Shown here piece by piece: positions 56,801 to 64,000 of a stretch of 64,000 nt of DNA. The notes under the pieces are model-generated. The model worked only from the letters and a program-made list of their open reading frames with translations. It was not told where the DNA came from and did not search any database. The translations under genes and the position numbers were made by a program. The DNA is from Paenibacillus brasilensis (GTDB taxonomy: Bacteria; Bacillota; Bacilli; Paenibacillales; Paenibacillaceae). The stretch spans positions 186,001 through 250,000 of the forward strand of contig NZ_CP045298.1 of assembly GCF_009363115.1 (NCBI RefSeq), given 5' to 3'. How positions within the stretch are numbered: the stretch's first letter is position 1; every line of letters starts with the position of its first letter.

Positions 56801-59800
56801 TCGCCTGTAAACGTTGAACTGAACCGCTGCTCCAGAAAGTCTGAAGTGTTCTGATGGAGTAAAGGTGTTAAAAAGGAAGATTGGGACGGAGCGGCTTCTG
56901 TTATTCCGGTGCTCTTGGTCTCATGTACAGGCACCCAATAGCTTTCCCTGGCAAAAGGATAGGTTGGCAGACTCATCCTGCGAGGCTTTACATCCTCGTA
57001 AAACCTGTTCCAGTCTAAAATCAGACCCGCAACCCATAGTTCAGCGATTTTTCCATATTTTCCTTTGTCCACCCATACATCAAGCATTCTAGCCATATCC
57101 TCATCGGCTTCCTGAGTGACTAACCCCGCTTTATTACGCTTTACCTGTCCTCTATACAGTTCTTCTACGCCTTCCTTCTTTTGCAGGAAGCCTTCCAATT
57201 TCCAATCAAGCTCTGTGATGGATTTGGCAATGATCGCCAGACGTTCGTCCATCGCTTCCCGCCCGACTTGCAGCGTGTAGGCGATATCTGCGAGACTTGT
57301 ATGCGGGTCGTCCAGCTCTCTGATTGCAGACAGTAGTCTTTGCGCCTGCTCCTCCAGTCTTTCCTTGTTCTTGGCCGATAACACGACCATGACAGGTATG
57401 TCAGGATTCAGGGATTCAGGAGCAGCTTGCAACGGACTAGTCTCTCCTGGAATATACTCTTCGATGACCACATGAGCGTTAGAGCCCCCTGCCCCAAAGG
57501 CCGATACTCCTGCCAGCCTTGGGTATTCTCTGGTTTCACCGTTGATGGCAACTACAGGTCTTTTCCATTCTTCTAATCCCTGCTGAACTTTAAAGGGGCT
57601 GTCGCTGAAGTCTATATTGGGATTTAACGTGCTTGCATGCAGTGAAGGCACTAATTGCTTATATTTCAATTGCAAAAGCACCTTTGTCACTGCGGCGATA
57701 CCGGCGGCGCTCTCACAATGCCCGATATTTGACTTCGCTGAACCGATTGAACAGAACTGCTTATCGTTGGTATATTCCCGGAAGGCTTTTTGTAGGCCTG
57801 CAATTTCAATCGGGTCTCCCAGGGGAGTTCCTGTACCATGGGCTTCTATATAGCTAATGGTTCTGGGGTTGATTCTTGCCTCCTTAATTGCCTGCCCAAT
57901 CACACCAGCCTGTGCATTGGGGTTGGGTACGGTATATCCGTTGGTTTTCCCCCCGTGGTTCACCGCAGTTCCTTTGATAACCCCATATATGCGGTCTCCG
58001 TCTGCTATGGCTTTGGCTAGCGGCTTGAGCAGCAATGCTCCGACACCTTCTCCCGGTACATATCCGTCTCCCTGTCCGAAGCTTTCACATTTCCCATTGC
58101 TCGATGCAAAACTTCCCTGCCCCAACAATAGGTACTTGTTAGGATGGACAGAAACGTTGACCCCCCCTGCTACCGCCAGCTCGCATTCTCCATGCTGCAA
58201 TCCGTGACAGGCCAGATGGATTGAAGTCAGTGACGAGGAGCACATGGTATCTACTGCGATACTTGGCCCTTGAAAATTACAAAAATACGATACCCGATTG
58301 GCAACCGCCGAGGCATTCCCGAAAAGGCCAATCATCCTTCCTTTGGCTTGTTCCTGGGCTCCATAGAGTTGATATTCATGGTACATCACCCCGACGTAAA
58401 CCCCGACATTTCCCTCCATGCCGCCAAGCTCTCGATCTGCACAAAGGGTTTCTCTCGTATACCCCGCATCCTCTATGGTTTCATAAACGCATTCCAGGAA
58501 TAAGCGCTCCTGTGGGTCCATCGTTTCCGCTTCCCTTGGCGAAATATTGAAAAACAACGGGTCGAACCAGTCCACCCCATCGATGAATCCTCCCCACTTA
58601 CTATAGGTCTTCCCGGGCTTGCCTCTGTTTTCATTAAAGTACAGACTGTGATCCCAGCGCTCCTTGGGAATCTCTGTAATGCAGTCCTTTCCATTCCTTA
58701 GGTTTTTCCAGAATTCGCGGATACCTAATGCTCCCGGATATCTTCCTGACACTCCGATAACTGCAACGTCCAATGCCTTCTTCTCCAGATGTGGCTGTGG
58801 CTGCGTACCTGTCGGGAGAAGCCATGAACGCCTGCGATTAGCCGATATTGAGACCAAAGGCTCTACTGCTTTTATAGATACTTTTGGCCCTGCATCAGGA
58901 GTCGTATGCTTCTCCTTCGCCTCTAAAACATCAATCAGCCGACCGCGACACGATTCAAGAAAATACCCCGTCAATGACCGGAGATTCTGGTATTCAAAAA
59001 ATAATGTTTTCGGCAGTGAGCCGAAAGTCTTTTCCAATTCATTGGTAAGCTGCATAACCAGTATGGAGTCAATACCATACCTGTCCATAGGTGCGTTTGC
59101 ATCTATACTTTCAGTTGGCAGCTTGATCACGGTTGAAAGTAGTGTTTTCAAATAATCTTGAGTTTTTTCCCTTAGCCATTCTTCGCCAATAGCCGTGGCT
59201 TTTCCGCTTTCCATTCCGGATCGGCCTGAGGCTTTAGTTTCCGAGGTCGGTCCCAGAATTGCCTCTTTAATCCTTTCCGGGTACCCTTCGATAACCATAA
59301 CCTGACTTCTGCCAGAAGATAGGCTCTGATACAAAGCTTTTATTCCATTCTCTGTTTGCATAGCAATCATGCCCAGGTCTTGCATTGCCCTTTCCGTTTC
59401 CGGGTCGACATGCATGCCTCCATCCTTCCACAGAGGCCAGTTTATCGACAGCGTTTGTCCCTGGCGCTGCTTTGCTGTCACCAATGCATTTCGATAGGAG
59501 GCATACGCATCCATAAAGCCATTGGCAGCAGAGTAGTCAACCTGCCCTACATTGCCAAGGCTTCCAGCGCCCGAAGAAAATAAGATAAAGAAATCCAGAG
59601 GCAGGTCTCTGCTGGCCTGATCCAGACGGATCAGCCCTGAGACCTTCGGAGCCAGCACTTCTCTAACCTCTTCTTTGGTCTTTTTGATGATGAAGTTGTC
59701 CCGTATTACTCCTGCTGTGTGCAAAATACCGTTAAGACTGCCAAATTGCTCGACGATGCCGTGAATTAGCCCGGTGACCGCTTCCTTTTGACCCACATCC

Positions 59801-62800
59801 GCCTGTCTGTACTCTACATGACCGCCCAGTGCTCTCAGTTCGCTTAACAGGGTCTGTTGGTCCGCCGAGAGTAGCGACCGTCCAACCAGTACGATGGTGG
59901 AGTTTTTCACATTGCATAGAATGTCCTTGGCAAAAATCAGTCCCAGGCCGCCCAAGCCGCCCGTAATGAGATAAATCCCCCCATCTTTCCACGGCTGGGC
60001 CGCATCTTCACGCGAGGTTTCAATTTCTTGCCAGATTAAAGCCTGTCGCTCGTCCCCATGGTATCGTATCCGTTCGTCATGCCGACCTCCCCAATTCTCC
60101 TGCAGTTTCTCAATGATTCCATCGGGGCTATTCTCTACATCAAGCGCATCAAGCTCAAGTAGCTGACCCATGACATTCGGATTTTCTTTTTGAGCGGTTT
60201 TCAGCATTGCAAAGAGCCCGGAATAAACCTGTTGGTCATTCCGGGCAGGGGTTGCAATCTGTATCAAAACTTTCTTTTTGGACATGTCTAGCAGGATGTT
60301 TTGCAATTCTTCAAATATCTGAATGGTATAATCTTCAAACCGCGCATCCAAATCCATGCTAGAGGACTGTAAAACAAGGCAGCGGGCACCGTCCATGTGG
60401 GCTTCCATATCCTCTCTGGCAATACCTTCAACTTCGCACAGGATCACAACATGCTGGATATCGTCGGAAGCGTTCACCCCTGCGGTGGCAGCCTGCTTCT
60501 TCCAGACGGGCTCCAGCATCAGTGTACCCATATGCTCAGCGCTGCCTGCTTGCTCCAATCCACCTTCCAACTCTCTGGAAGAAAGTCCTTTGAACTGCAC
60601 GCAAATTTTTCCGGTCTCATCGCACAAATCAATATGCACCACGCTCAATCCATTCGACGTCTCTTCACTTTGGCGTGAGATCCGGGCCCACATCACAGGA
60701 GTGCATTTTTCGAATATCTTCAGTTCCTCCAAGGCAAAGGGTAAGGCTGGCTTGCCTGCAAGCAAATTTTCTTCCGAACCCATGACCAAGCCGATGGTGG
60801 CCTGCAAAGCGGAATCCATCAAAGCCGGATGCAGTACAAATTCATTTTGGGTATGAAGTACATAAGATGGCAGAGACAGCTTGGCCAGCACGTAATCCAT
60901 TCCTCGGAAGATTGCCTCAATGCCGCGATGTGCCGGTCCATAGTCTATCCCCATGGCTCTGAAAGCTTCATAGCATTGGCTTGAAGAAAATGGTTTGCGG
61001 GTACATTCTGCCTGTAAGACATTCAGGTCCAGATGCTCTGGTTCGCCAGCCCTCTCCAACACGGCCATCCCCTGACTGTGTATAATGCCTTCAGCGTCGG
61101 CTCCTTCCACCCCGCTGCATATTTCAAACGCAATCTCTCCATTGTCCTGGGGATATAGACTGATGTGTACCCTGACCGGTCCGTCTGCTACAACCACAGG
61201 CCGGGCCCATACGATATTTTTCAGCCGAATATGGGTCTCACCTTCCACTACGGCCCCCGCTGCCTCTTCTACAGCTGCTCGCACCATCTCGAGGTAGGCC
61301 ACCCCGGGTAATGTTTGTTGACCCTTGATTCTGTGGTCTGACAGGAAAAATTCCCGGCCTGTAAAGGTGGAGCCATAGCGTTGTCCGGAGAGGTCGGAAA
61401 TATTCTGATGCAACAAAGGATGAATTTGGACGGTTATAGCCGGATTTACACTATCCTGACCAGTGTCTGTCTCGGGCAACCAATAGCGTTCCCTCTCGAA
61501 GGGATAGGTTGGCAGACTGATTCGTCTGGGCTTGATATCTCCATAAAGTGTATCCCATTCAATGCTTGCGCCATTGGCCCACAATTTGGCCACTTTATCA
61601 AGTCTTCTCTTCTGGAACCAGGTTTGAACCAGGGTCTCTGTGTCTTCGTCCGAATCAAAGAGTTCGATTCCGTCTCCTGCATTGTTCACATGGCCGGTCA
61701 GCAGCTCTTGCGATGAGTTCTCATTCACAAAACGATTCAGTTTGTCTATCAAATTCCCCCTTGAGTCCGTCAAAAACGCGAGACGCCAGTCCATGGCCTC
61801 TCTTCCCGCTTGCAGGGTATAGGTCAGGTCGGTCAGATTAACACTTTCGTGCAATTTAACAAAATCCATCATATCTGCTGCATAGGTTTTCAAGGATTGT
61901 TCGCTCTTAGCGGACAACACAAATAGAACCGGGTTGTCTTGATCCACCGGAGCCGTGTTTGCCTCAAAGACTGCAGGAACATATTCTTCAATCACCATAT
62001 GAGCGTTAGTGCCGCTGAACCCGAAAGAACTTACGCTTGCGCGCCGGGGTACTCCCGGTCCGTGCTCCCAGCTCTGCAGCCCGGTGTTAATGTAAAATGG
62101 GCTATCCTCCAAAGAAATATGCTCATTTAAGGATTCGAAATGGATGGTAGGCGGCAATTGGCGGTGCTTCATGGCCAGCAGTACTTTCATCACACTGGCC
62201 ACCCCGGCCGCAGTCATCATATGTCCCATATTGCTTTTCAGTGATCCCAGCGCGCAATAGCCCTTTTTGCTTGTATAGGATCGGAATGATTCCGTAAGTC
62301 CCTCCACTTCGATCGGATCACCCAGCTTTGTTCCTGTCCCGTGGGCCTCGACCATGGAGATGGTTTCGGGATGAATGTTAAACCGTCGGTATACGTCTTT
62401 TTCCAGCGAGATTTGTGAATTTACACTTGGAGCGGTTATGCCGTTGGTTTTTCCATCCTGGTTTACTCCCCATCCCCGAATAACTCCATATATGGAGTCC
62501 TTGTCCCTGATTGCATCAGAGAGCCGTTTTAATAAAATAACCCCAACCCCTTCTCCGGGGACAAACCCGTTTGCACGGGCATCAAAAGTAAAGCATCGGC
62601 CATCCTTGGACAGCATTCCCGCCTTGCTGGTCATAACGTGCATACCCGGCCCTGCCATAACCATGACTCCGCCTGCCAAAGCCAGGTCACTTGTCTCTAA
62701 TACGAGACTGTTGCAAGCTTCGGCAATAGCCACCAGAGAGGAGGAGCAGGCGGTATCAATAGCCAGACAAGGACCTTTCAAATTCAGCAGGTACGAAATT

Positions 62801-64000
62801 CGGGCCGATAAAATCGAAGTCGCCCCTCCCATGAGGGCCTGCGCATTTAATCCCTGCCCGCTCATGGACCTCCCATAATCACTGGCTGCACAACCTACAA
62901 AAACACCGCAGCGGCTCTCTGACAGTGAGACTGGATTCAATCCAGCATCTTCAATGCATTTCCAACTGCTTTCAAGAAACAGGCGCTGTTGAGGGTCCAT
63001 CATCTCTGCTTCCACAGGAGATATATTAAAGAATAACGGGTCAAATTTGTCTACATCCTCTAAAGCACCCATCCATTTGCTATAGGTTTTTCCCTGAGCC
63101 TTGGGATCGGTATCGTAATATTCCTCGATTGACCATCGCGTTGAAGGAATTTCCGATATACAATCCCTACCCTGAGCCAGATTGTCCCAAAATTCTTCTA
63201 AAGTCTTGGATTTGGGAAATTGTCCTGCCATGCCAATAATCGCGATAGACTCCTTATGCTCCTGGCCGTGCGGTATATCAGGCATGGCTTTTATAGCATC
63301 AGCATGCTTGGCCAGTTTGTGCGCATCATTGCTATTCGGCAGCTGTCCATAGGCGAATTGAATCCGTTCCTTAACCTCTTGTTGATTCACAAACGTTTTG
63401 TCCTGCATTTTTATTTCTTTCTCAATCGTAGCTGCCAGCTTTTCTCTTATCGATTGGGACATATGGTTTTTCAGTTCAATTAAGGACTCCCTAGGAGACT
63501 CGGACAGTTTTCTTGCCAGCTGCATGGCGTACGACACCACTTCATTTCTCGGCAGGACTGGAAAAGGAACCCCTTTGGTTTCCAGTTCCGAACCGCTATA
63601 TCTAGTACCTGTAAATAAAATTTCCTGCGCCATGCTGACTCCGAATTTCTCAGGAAAAATTAGTGTTGATCCCGCCCCGGGCGTAAAGCCGTATTTCATA
63701 AAGTTAGTCGTATAAATGCTTTCCCGGCTCATCACGATAAAATCACAAAACATCCCCATACACCAGCCTGCGCCAATCCCATGTCCCTGCATGGCAGCAA
63801 TCACGGGCAGCTTGCAATCCAGCGCTATCTTGTAAACATTGGTATCGCTATATTTCGCCTTTCCCTCATGGATAGCGAGCAGTCCTTCTTGTGTGCCTCC
63901 TGTGGCAAAGTAGGTGCCATATCCCGTCAGAATCACAACTTTATAATTCTCGTTAGCCTGCACCGTCTCGAACGCCTGGTTCAGGCCAATAATCAGTTCA
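50887..64000 (-). CDS. Trans-AT polyketide synthase: ECH | KS-DH-KR-ACP | KS-DH-KR-cMT-ACP | KS (partial, enters from right edge)
   Basis: The frame is open from 64000 to 50887 (about 4370 codons); its start lies outside. Order, with key codons: enoyl-CoA hydratase-like domain of the PksI type (HGIGAGW, GFTPGAGSTLIFPEK); KS (DTACSSS, Cys codon 62748); DH (DHRIKGQQTLP, His near 61337); KR (ITGGLGGLG, near 59965); ACP (GIDSI, Ser 59067); KS (DTMCSSS, Cys 58242); DH (DHTVKGQRVLP, near 56783); KR (IGGAGNIG, near 55256; Cys where YxxxN expects Asn); C-methyltransferase (LEIGAGTGG, near 53915); ACP (GIDSI, Ser 53130); KS (DTACSSS, Cys 52356); 47-residue C-terminal docking helix. There is no AT. The predicted chain gains an enoyl unit, then an alpha-methyl-enoyl unit. 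The next gene starts 31 bp downstream with the KR-ACP that completes the last module. Confidence 0.95.
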   Translation of the reverse strand, partial: ELIIGLNQAFETVQANENYKVVILTGYGTYFATGGTQEGLLAIHEGKAKYSDTNVYKIALDCKLPVIAAMQGHGIGAGWCMGMFCDFIVMSRESIYTTNFMKYGFTPGAGSTLIFPEKFGVSMAQEILFTGTRYSGSELETKGVPFPVLPRNEVVSYAMQLARKLSESPRESLIELKNHMSQSIREKLAATIEKEIKMQDKTFVNQQEVKERIQFAYGQLPNSNDAHKLAKHADAIKAMPDIPHGQEHKESIAIIGMAGQFPKSKTLEEFWDNLAQGRDCISEIPSTRWSIEEYYDTDPKAQGKTYSKWMGALEDVDKFDPLFFNISPVEAEMMDPQQRLFLESSWKCIEDAGLNPVSLSESRCGVFVGCAASDYGRSMSGQGLNAQALMGGATSILSARISYLLNLKGPCLAIDTACSSSLVAIAEACNSLVLETSDLALAGGVMVMAGPGMHVMTSKAGMLSKDGRCFTFDARANGFVPGEGVGVILLKRLSDAIRDKDSIYGVIRGWGVNQDGKTNGITAPSVNSQISLEKDVYRRFNIHPETISMVEAHGTGTKLGDPIEVEGLTESFRSYTSKKGYCALGSLKSNMGHMMTAAGVASVMKVLLAMKHRQLPPTIHFESLNEHISLEDSPFYINTGLQSWEHGPGVPRRASVSSFGFSGTNAHMVIEEYVPAVFEANTAPVDQDNPVLFVLSAKSEQSLKTYAADMMDFVKLHESVNLTDLTYTLQAGREAMDWRLAFLTDSRGNLIDKLNRFVNENSSQELLTGHVNNAGDGIELFDSDEDTETLVQTWFQKRRLDKVAKLWANGASIEWDTLYGDIKPRRISLPTYPFERERYWLPETDTGQDSVNPAITVQIHPLLHQNISDLSGQRYGSTFTGREFFLSDHRIKGQQTLPGVAYLEMVRAAVEEAAGAVVEGETHIRLKNIVWARPVVVADGPVRVHISLYPQDNGEIAFEICSGVEGADAEGIIHSQGMAVLERAGEPEHLDLNVLQAECTRKPFSSSQCYEAFRAMGIDYGPAHRGIEAIFRGMDYVLAKLSLPSYVLHTQNEFVLHPALMDSALQATIGLVMGSEENLLAGKPALPFALEELKIFEKCTPVMWARISRQSEETSNGLSVVHIDLCDETGKICVQFKGLSSRELEGGLEQAGSAEHMGTLMLEPVWKKQAATAGVNASDDIQHVVILCEVEGIAREDMEAHMDGARCLVLQSSSMDLDARFEDYTIQIFEELQNILLDMSKKKVLIQIATPARNDQQVYSGLFAMLKTAQKENPNVMGQLLELDALDVENSPDGIIEKLQENWGGRHDERIRYHGDERQALIWQEIETSREDAAQPWKDGGIYLITGGLGGLGLIFAKDILCNVKNSTIVLVGRSLLSADQQTLLSELRALGGHVEYRQADVGQKEAVTGLIHGIVEQFGSLNGILHTAGVIRDNFIIKKTKEEVREVLAPKVSGLIRLDQASRDLPLDFFILFSSGAGSLGNVGQVDYSAANGFMDAYASYRNALVTAKQRQGQTLSINWPLWKDGGMHVDPETERAMQDLGMIAMQTENGIKALYQSLSSGRSQVMVIEGYPERIKEAILGPTSETKASGRSGMESGKATAIGEEWLREKTQDYLKTLLSTVIKLPTESIDANAPMDRYGIDSILVMQLTNELEKTFGSLPKTLFFEYQNLRSLTGYFLESCRGRLIDVLEAKEKHTTPDAGPKVSIKAVEPLVSISANRRRSWLLPTGTQPQPHLEKKALDVAVIGVSGRYPGALGIREFWKNLRNGKDCITEIPKERWDHSLYFNENRGKPGKTYSKWGGFIDGVDWFDPLFFNISPREAETMDPQERLFLECVYETIEDAGYTRETLCADRELGGMEGNVGVYVGVMYHEYQLYGAQEQAKGRMIGLFGNASAVANRVSYFCNFQGPSIAVDTMCSSSLTSIHLACHGLQHGECELAVAGGVNVSVHPNKYLLLGQGSFASSNGKCESFGQGDGYVPGEGVGALLLKPLAKAIADGDRIYGVIKGTAVNHGGKTNGYTVPNPNAQAGVIGQAIKEARINPRTISYIEAHGTGTPLGDPIEIAGLQKAFREYTNDKQFCSIGSAKSNIGHCESAAGIAAVTKVLLQLKYKQLVPSLHASTLNPNIDFSDSPFKVQQGLEEWKRPVVAINGETREYPRLAGVSAFGAGGSNAHVVIEEYIPGETSPLQAAPESLNPDIPVMVVLSAKNKERLEEQAQRLLSAIRELDDPHTSLADIAYTLQVGREAMDERLAIIAKSITELDWKLEGFLQKKEGVEELYRGQVKRNKAGLVTQEADEDMARMLDVWVDKGKYGKIAELWVAGLILDWNRFYEDVKPRRMSLPTYPFARESYWVPVHETKSTGITEAAPSQSSFLTPLLHQNTSDFLEQRFSSTFTGEEFFLRDHTVKGQRVLPGVAYLEMVRAAVERSTGDADNSTTGIRLKNVNWIRPIVVDNQSVSVHTRLFLGDTGKISFEVYSGQGGSESGHTVHSQGDVLQVCVGQKPTLNLEELQKGFGQSELNGSHCYEIFKETGIDYGPAYRCVEKVYTHSGRVLAKLALPSSISDTAASFVLHPSLMDSALHASIGLIMGQENGGLPGSTVPDTPLMPFALQEIEIYGTCTPAMWSLIQYSEGSKKEDKVQKLNIDLCDEKGIVCVRITGLSTRALDGDLGVENAQGVAAGENAADPLVGSVMLIPKWDPAVIQKNIVSPSSTDRLVIAGGTDYDRQAIRAHYPGAHFLELQAHDSIETVASKVEEYGAVDHILWIAPNVSVESVTAESLIKEQVQGVLLFFRMVKAMLLLGYGTKKLGWTTITTQAQPMDQDDTVNPTHASLHGLVGTMAKEYPNWKIRIMDLQSDDGWPLSDIFMLPSDRQGRMWVFRNGQWYRQHLIPFKQTSGLKGQTLCKTGGVYVVIGGAGNIGEAWSKYMAYTYQAQIVWLGRRQKDASIQAQLDGFEGLGPVPCYISADVADERALQRAYEEIKQRYSRINGVVHSAISFLEKGLEDLTEEELRSGLSAKVDVSVRMAQVFQNEPLDFVLFFSSMITYVKNPGQSSYAAGCTFKDAFAHRLSQDWHCPVKVMNWGYWGSGESHASKDGQQEVENYSRLAQIGVGLIDPQEGMEALEMLLASPMDQMGLMKTTRHLEMEGINPTEAVDLYPHNADPDLRDIQENIVAALPSKSHFTENYAAEDAGDLQEREMEHLLCRLLRAQLLSMGLSGTDHQSAEELANKLELPVLYGKWLKESMEILTRMDYDLSGRDSSLTDRDDVWKEWEERKRTWLQYPQMRARINLAETTLRALPEVLTGKLPATEIIFPDSSMELVEGIYKNNLVVDYFNEVLADTTAAYVQERIMADSATKIRILEIGAGTGGTSAPVFLKLRPYRQHIQEYCYTDISKAFLMHAEKEYGPDHSYLSYRIFNVEEPVAGQGIEPGKYDIVIAANVLHTAKDVRQAVRNAKAVLKSNGLLLLNEITGSSVFTHLTFGLLDGWWAYEDPELRIPGCPGLQPQIWKSVLTQEGFRTAFFPAQEAHEWGQQIVAAQSDGLVRQKRQHKQGSISVEKRTVETVSAKQPSQPKIEAVQAEVEHVLREKSTAYFKQLLGETLKMEPESIDPTVALEEYGIDSILVVQITNILREVIEDFASTLFFEYNTIDDLVAYLLQTQKDSLKKLVGIKEQELDGEISSVEEVPVPPSLANAPMKFNRGGRFLKPSDSKMKSMAAQSSNVRDIAIIGLSGRYPGARNIEEYWNNLREGKNCITEIPEDRWDWKAYFDEEKGKRGTIYSKWGGFIEGIDLFDPLFFKISPAEAETMDPQERLFLEAAYASIEDAGYTPANLCDSRKVGVFAGVMNGNYGLGPQYNSISNRVSYHLDFQGPSMSIDTACSSSLTAIHLAMDSLFSGTSECAIAGGVNLIVDPIHYIKLSSMTMLSKTGQCKSFGDQADGFVDGEGVGAIVLKPLEKAIADGDHIYGVIKGSMLNASGKTSGYTVPSPQAQSWLIEEALQRADVDARTVGYIEAHGTGTALGDPIEIAGLTRAFEKFTKDKQFCAIGSVKSNIGHCESAAGIAGVTKILLQLKHRQLVPSLHAGNLNPEINFNNTPFVVQQRLEEWKRPIVTTGGITEECPRRAGISSFGAGGANAHIVIEEYIPEYQEQSGTGSASRGPAMIVLSAKSEEQLKEKGRQLLEALQGQLSSVSVSDIAYTLQVGREAMEERLAVLVESTAELEEKLKGFVDGRHNMLNLYRGQAKRNKESLTIFSGDEDLQQMIDLWISKKKYTKLLELWAKGINFDWNKLYTGKVPRRISLPTYPFAREHYWTSESKDQLKAHALLPHNESNVDFDDILYGRLLDEMMNDTMSVDEAASEILNILIRK

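Noticed and set aside
42978-64000. Assignment to a named polyketide product
   Set aside because: The domain order is partial on the upstream side and no product can be named from sequence alone.

Overview
The window looks like chromosomal DNA of a low-to-mid GC, spore-forming Firmicute, most likely a Paenibacillus of the P. polymyxa group. This is inferred from strong GGAGG-type ribosome binding sites, frequent GTG/TTG starts, Bacillus-type housekeeping genes (gnd, speA, yktB, maeA plus permease, ung), a GH53/GH42 galactan operon and large trans-AT polyketide synthases (PKS). No rRNA, CRISPR array or prophage is seen.

Layout. (1) 1-5943, minus strand: start of one biosynthetic locus ('locus B'), an AT-ER protein followed by a FAAL-ACP-KS megaenzyme that runs off the left edge. 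(2) 5944-7194: junction holding degraded IS110-like and IS1182-like transposase remnants. (3) 7195-37144: about 30 kb of ordinary chromosomal genes: gnd, yktB, an MFS exporter, speA, small conserved proteins, tRNA-Val(GAC) followed by three gene stumps, maeA with a malate-type permease, a chemoreceptor, a galactan operon in advanced decay, a NucB-like nuclease, a Big2-repeat surface protein, ung, a candidate small RNA and a GH115-like pseudogene. (4) 37357-64000, minus strand: a second biosynthetic locus ('locus A'): two trans-AT PKS proteins (the first enters from the right edge), an SDR, a free acyl hydrolase-like AT, a second AT-ER, and at its 3' end a frameshifted, N-terminally truncated aspartyl-tRNA synthetase of a type that looks foreign to Firmicutes.

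How the genes work together. No module in locus A carries its own AT, so malonyl units would be supplied in trans by the AT-ER protein; the free AT-like protein lacks the malonate-binding Arg and is better read as a proofreading acyl hydrolase. The assembly line reads ECH | KS-DH-KR-ACP | KS-DH-KR-cMT-ACP | KS // KR-ACP | KS-(DH remnant)-KR-ACP-ACP | KS0. It ends in a ketosynthase with Ser for Cys and Ala for His, followed by no ACP, thioesterase or docking region. Locus B starts with its own AT-ER and a fatty-acyl-AMP-ligase loading module, so it is probably a separate assembly line rather than the missing end of locus A.

The middle segment is unusual for the number of decaying genes: galactan kinase/binding-protein fusion by deletion, split permease, split ganA, GH115 remnant, three stumps behind tRNA-Val and the broken AspRS, while the 13-kb and 8-kb PKS frames are intact. 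That contrast argues for real gene decay rather than poor sequence, although several of the lesions are single-base changes in or near short A runs and should be confirmed on reads. All function calls come from reading motifs by eye; no database search was possible.
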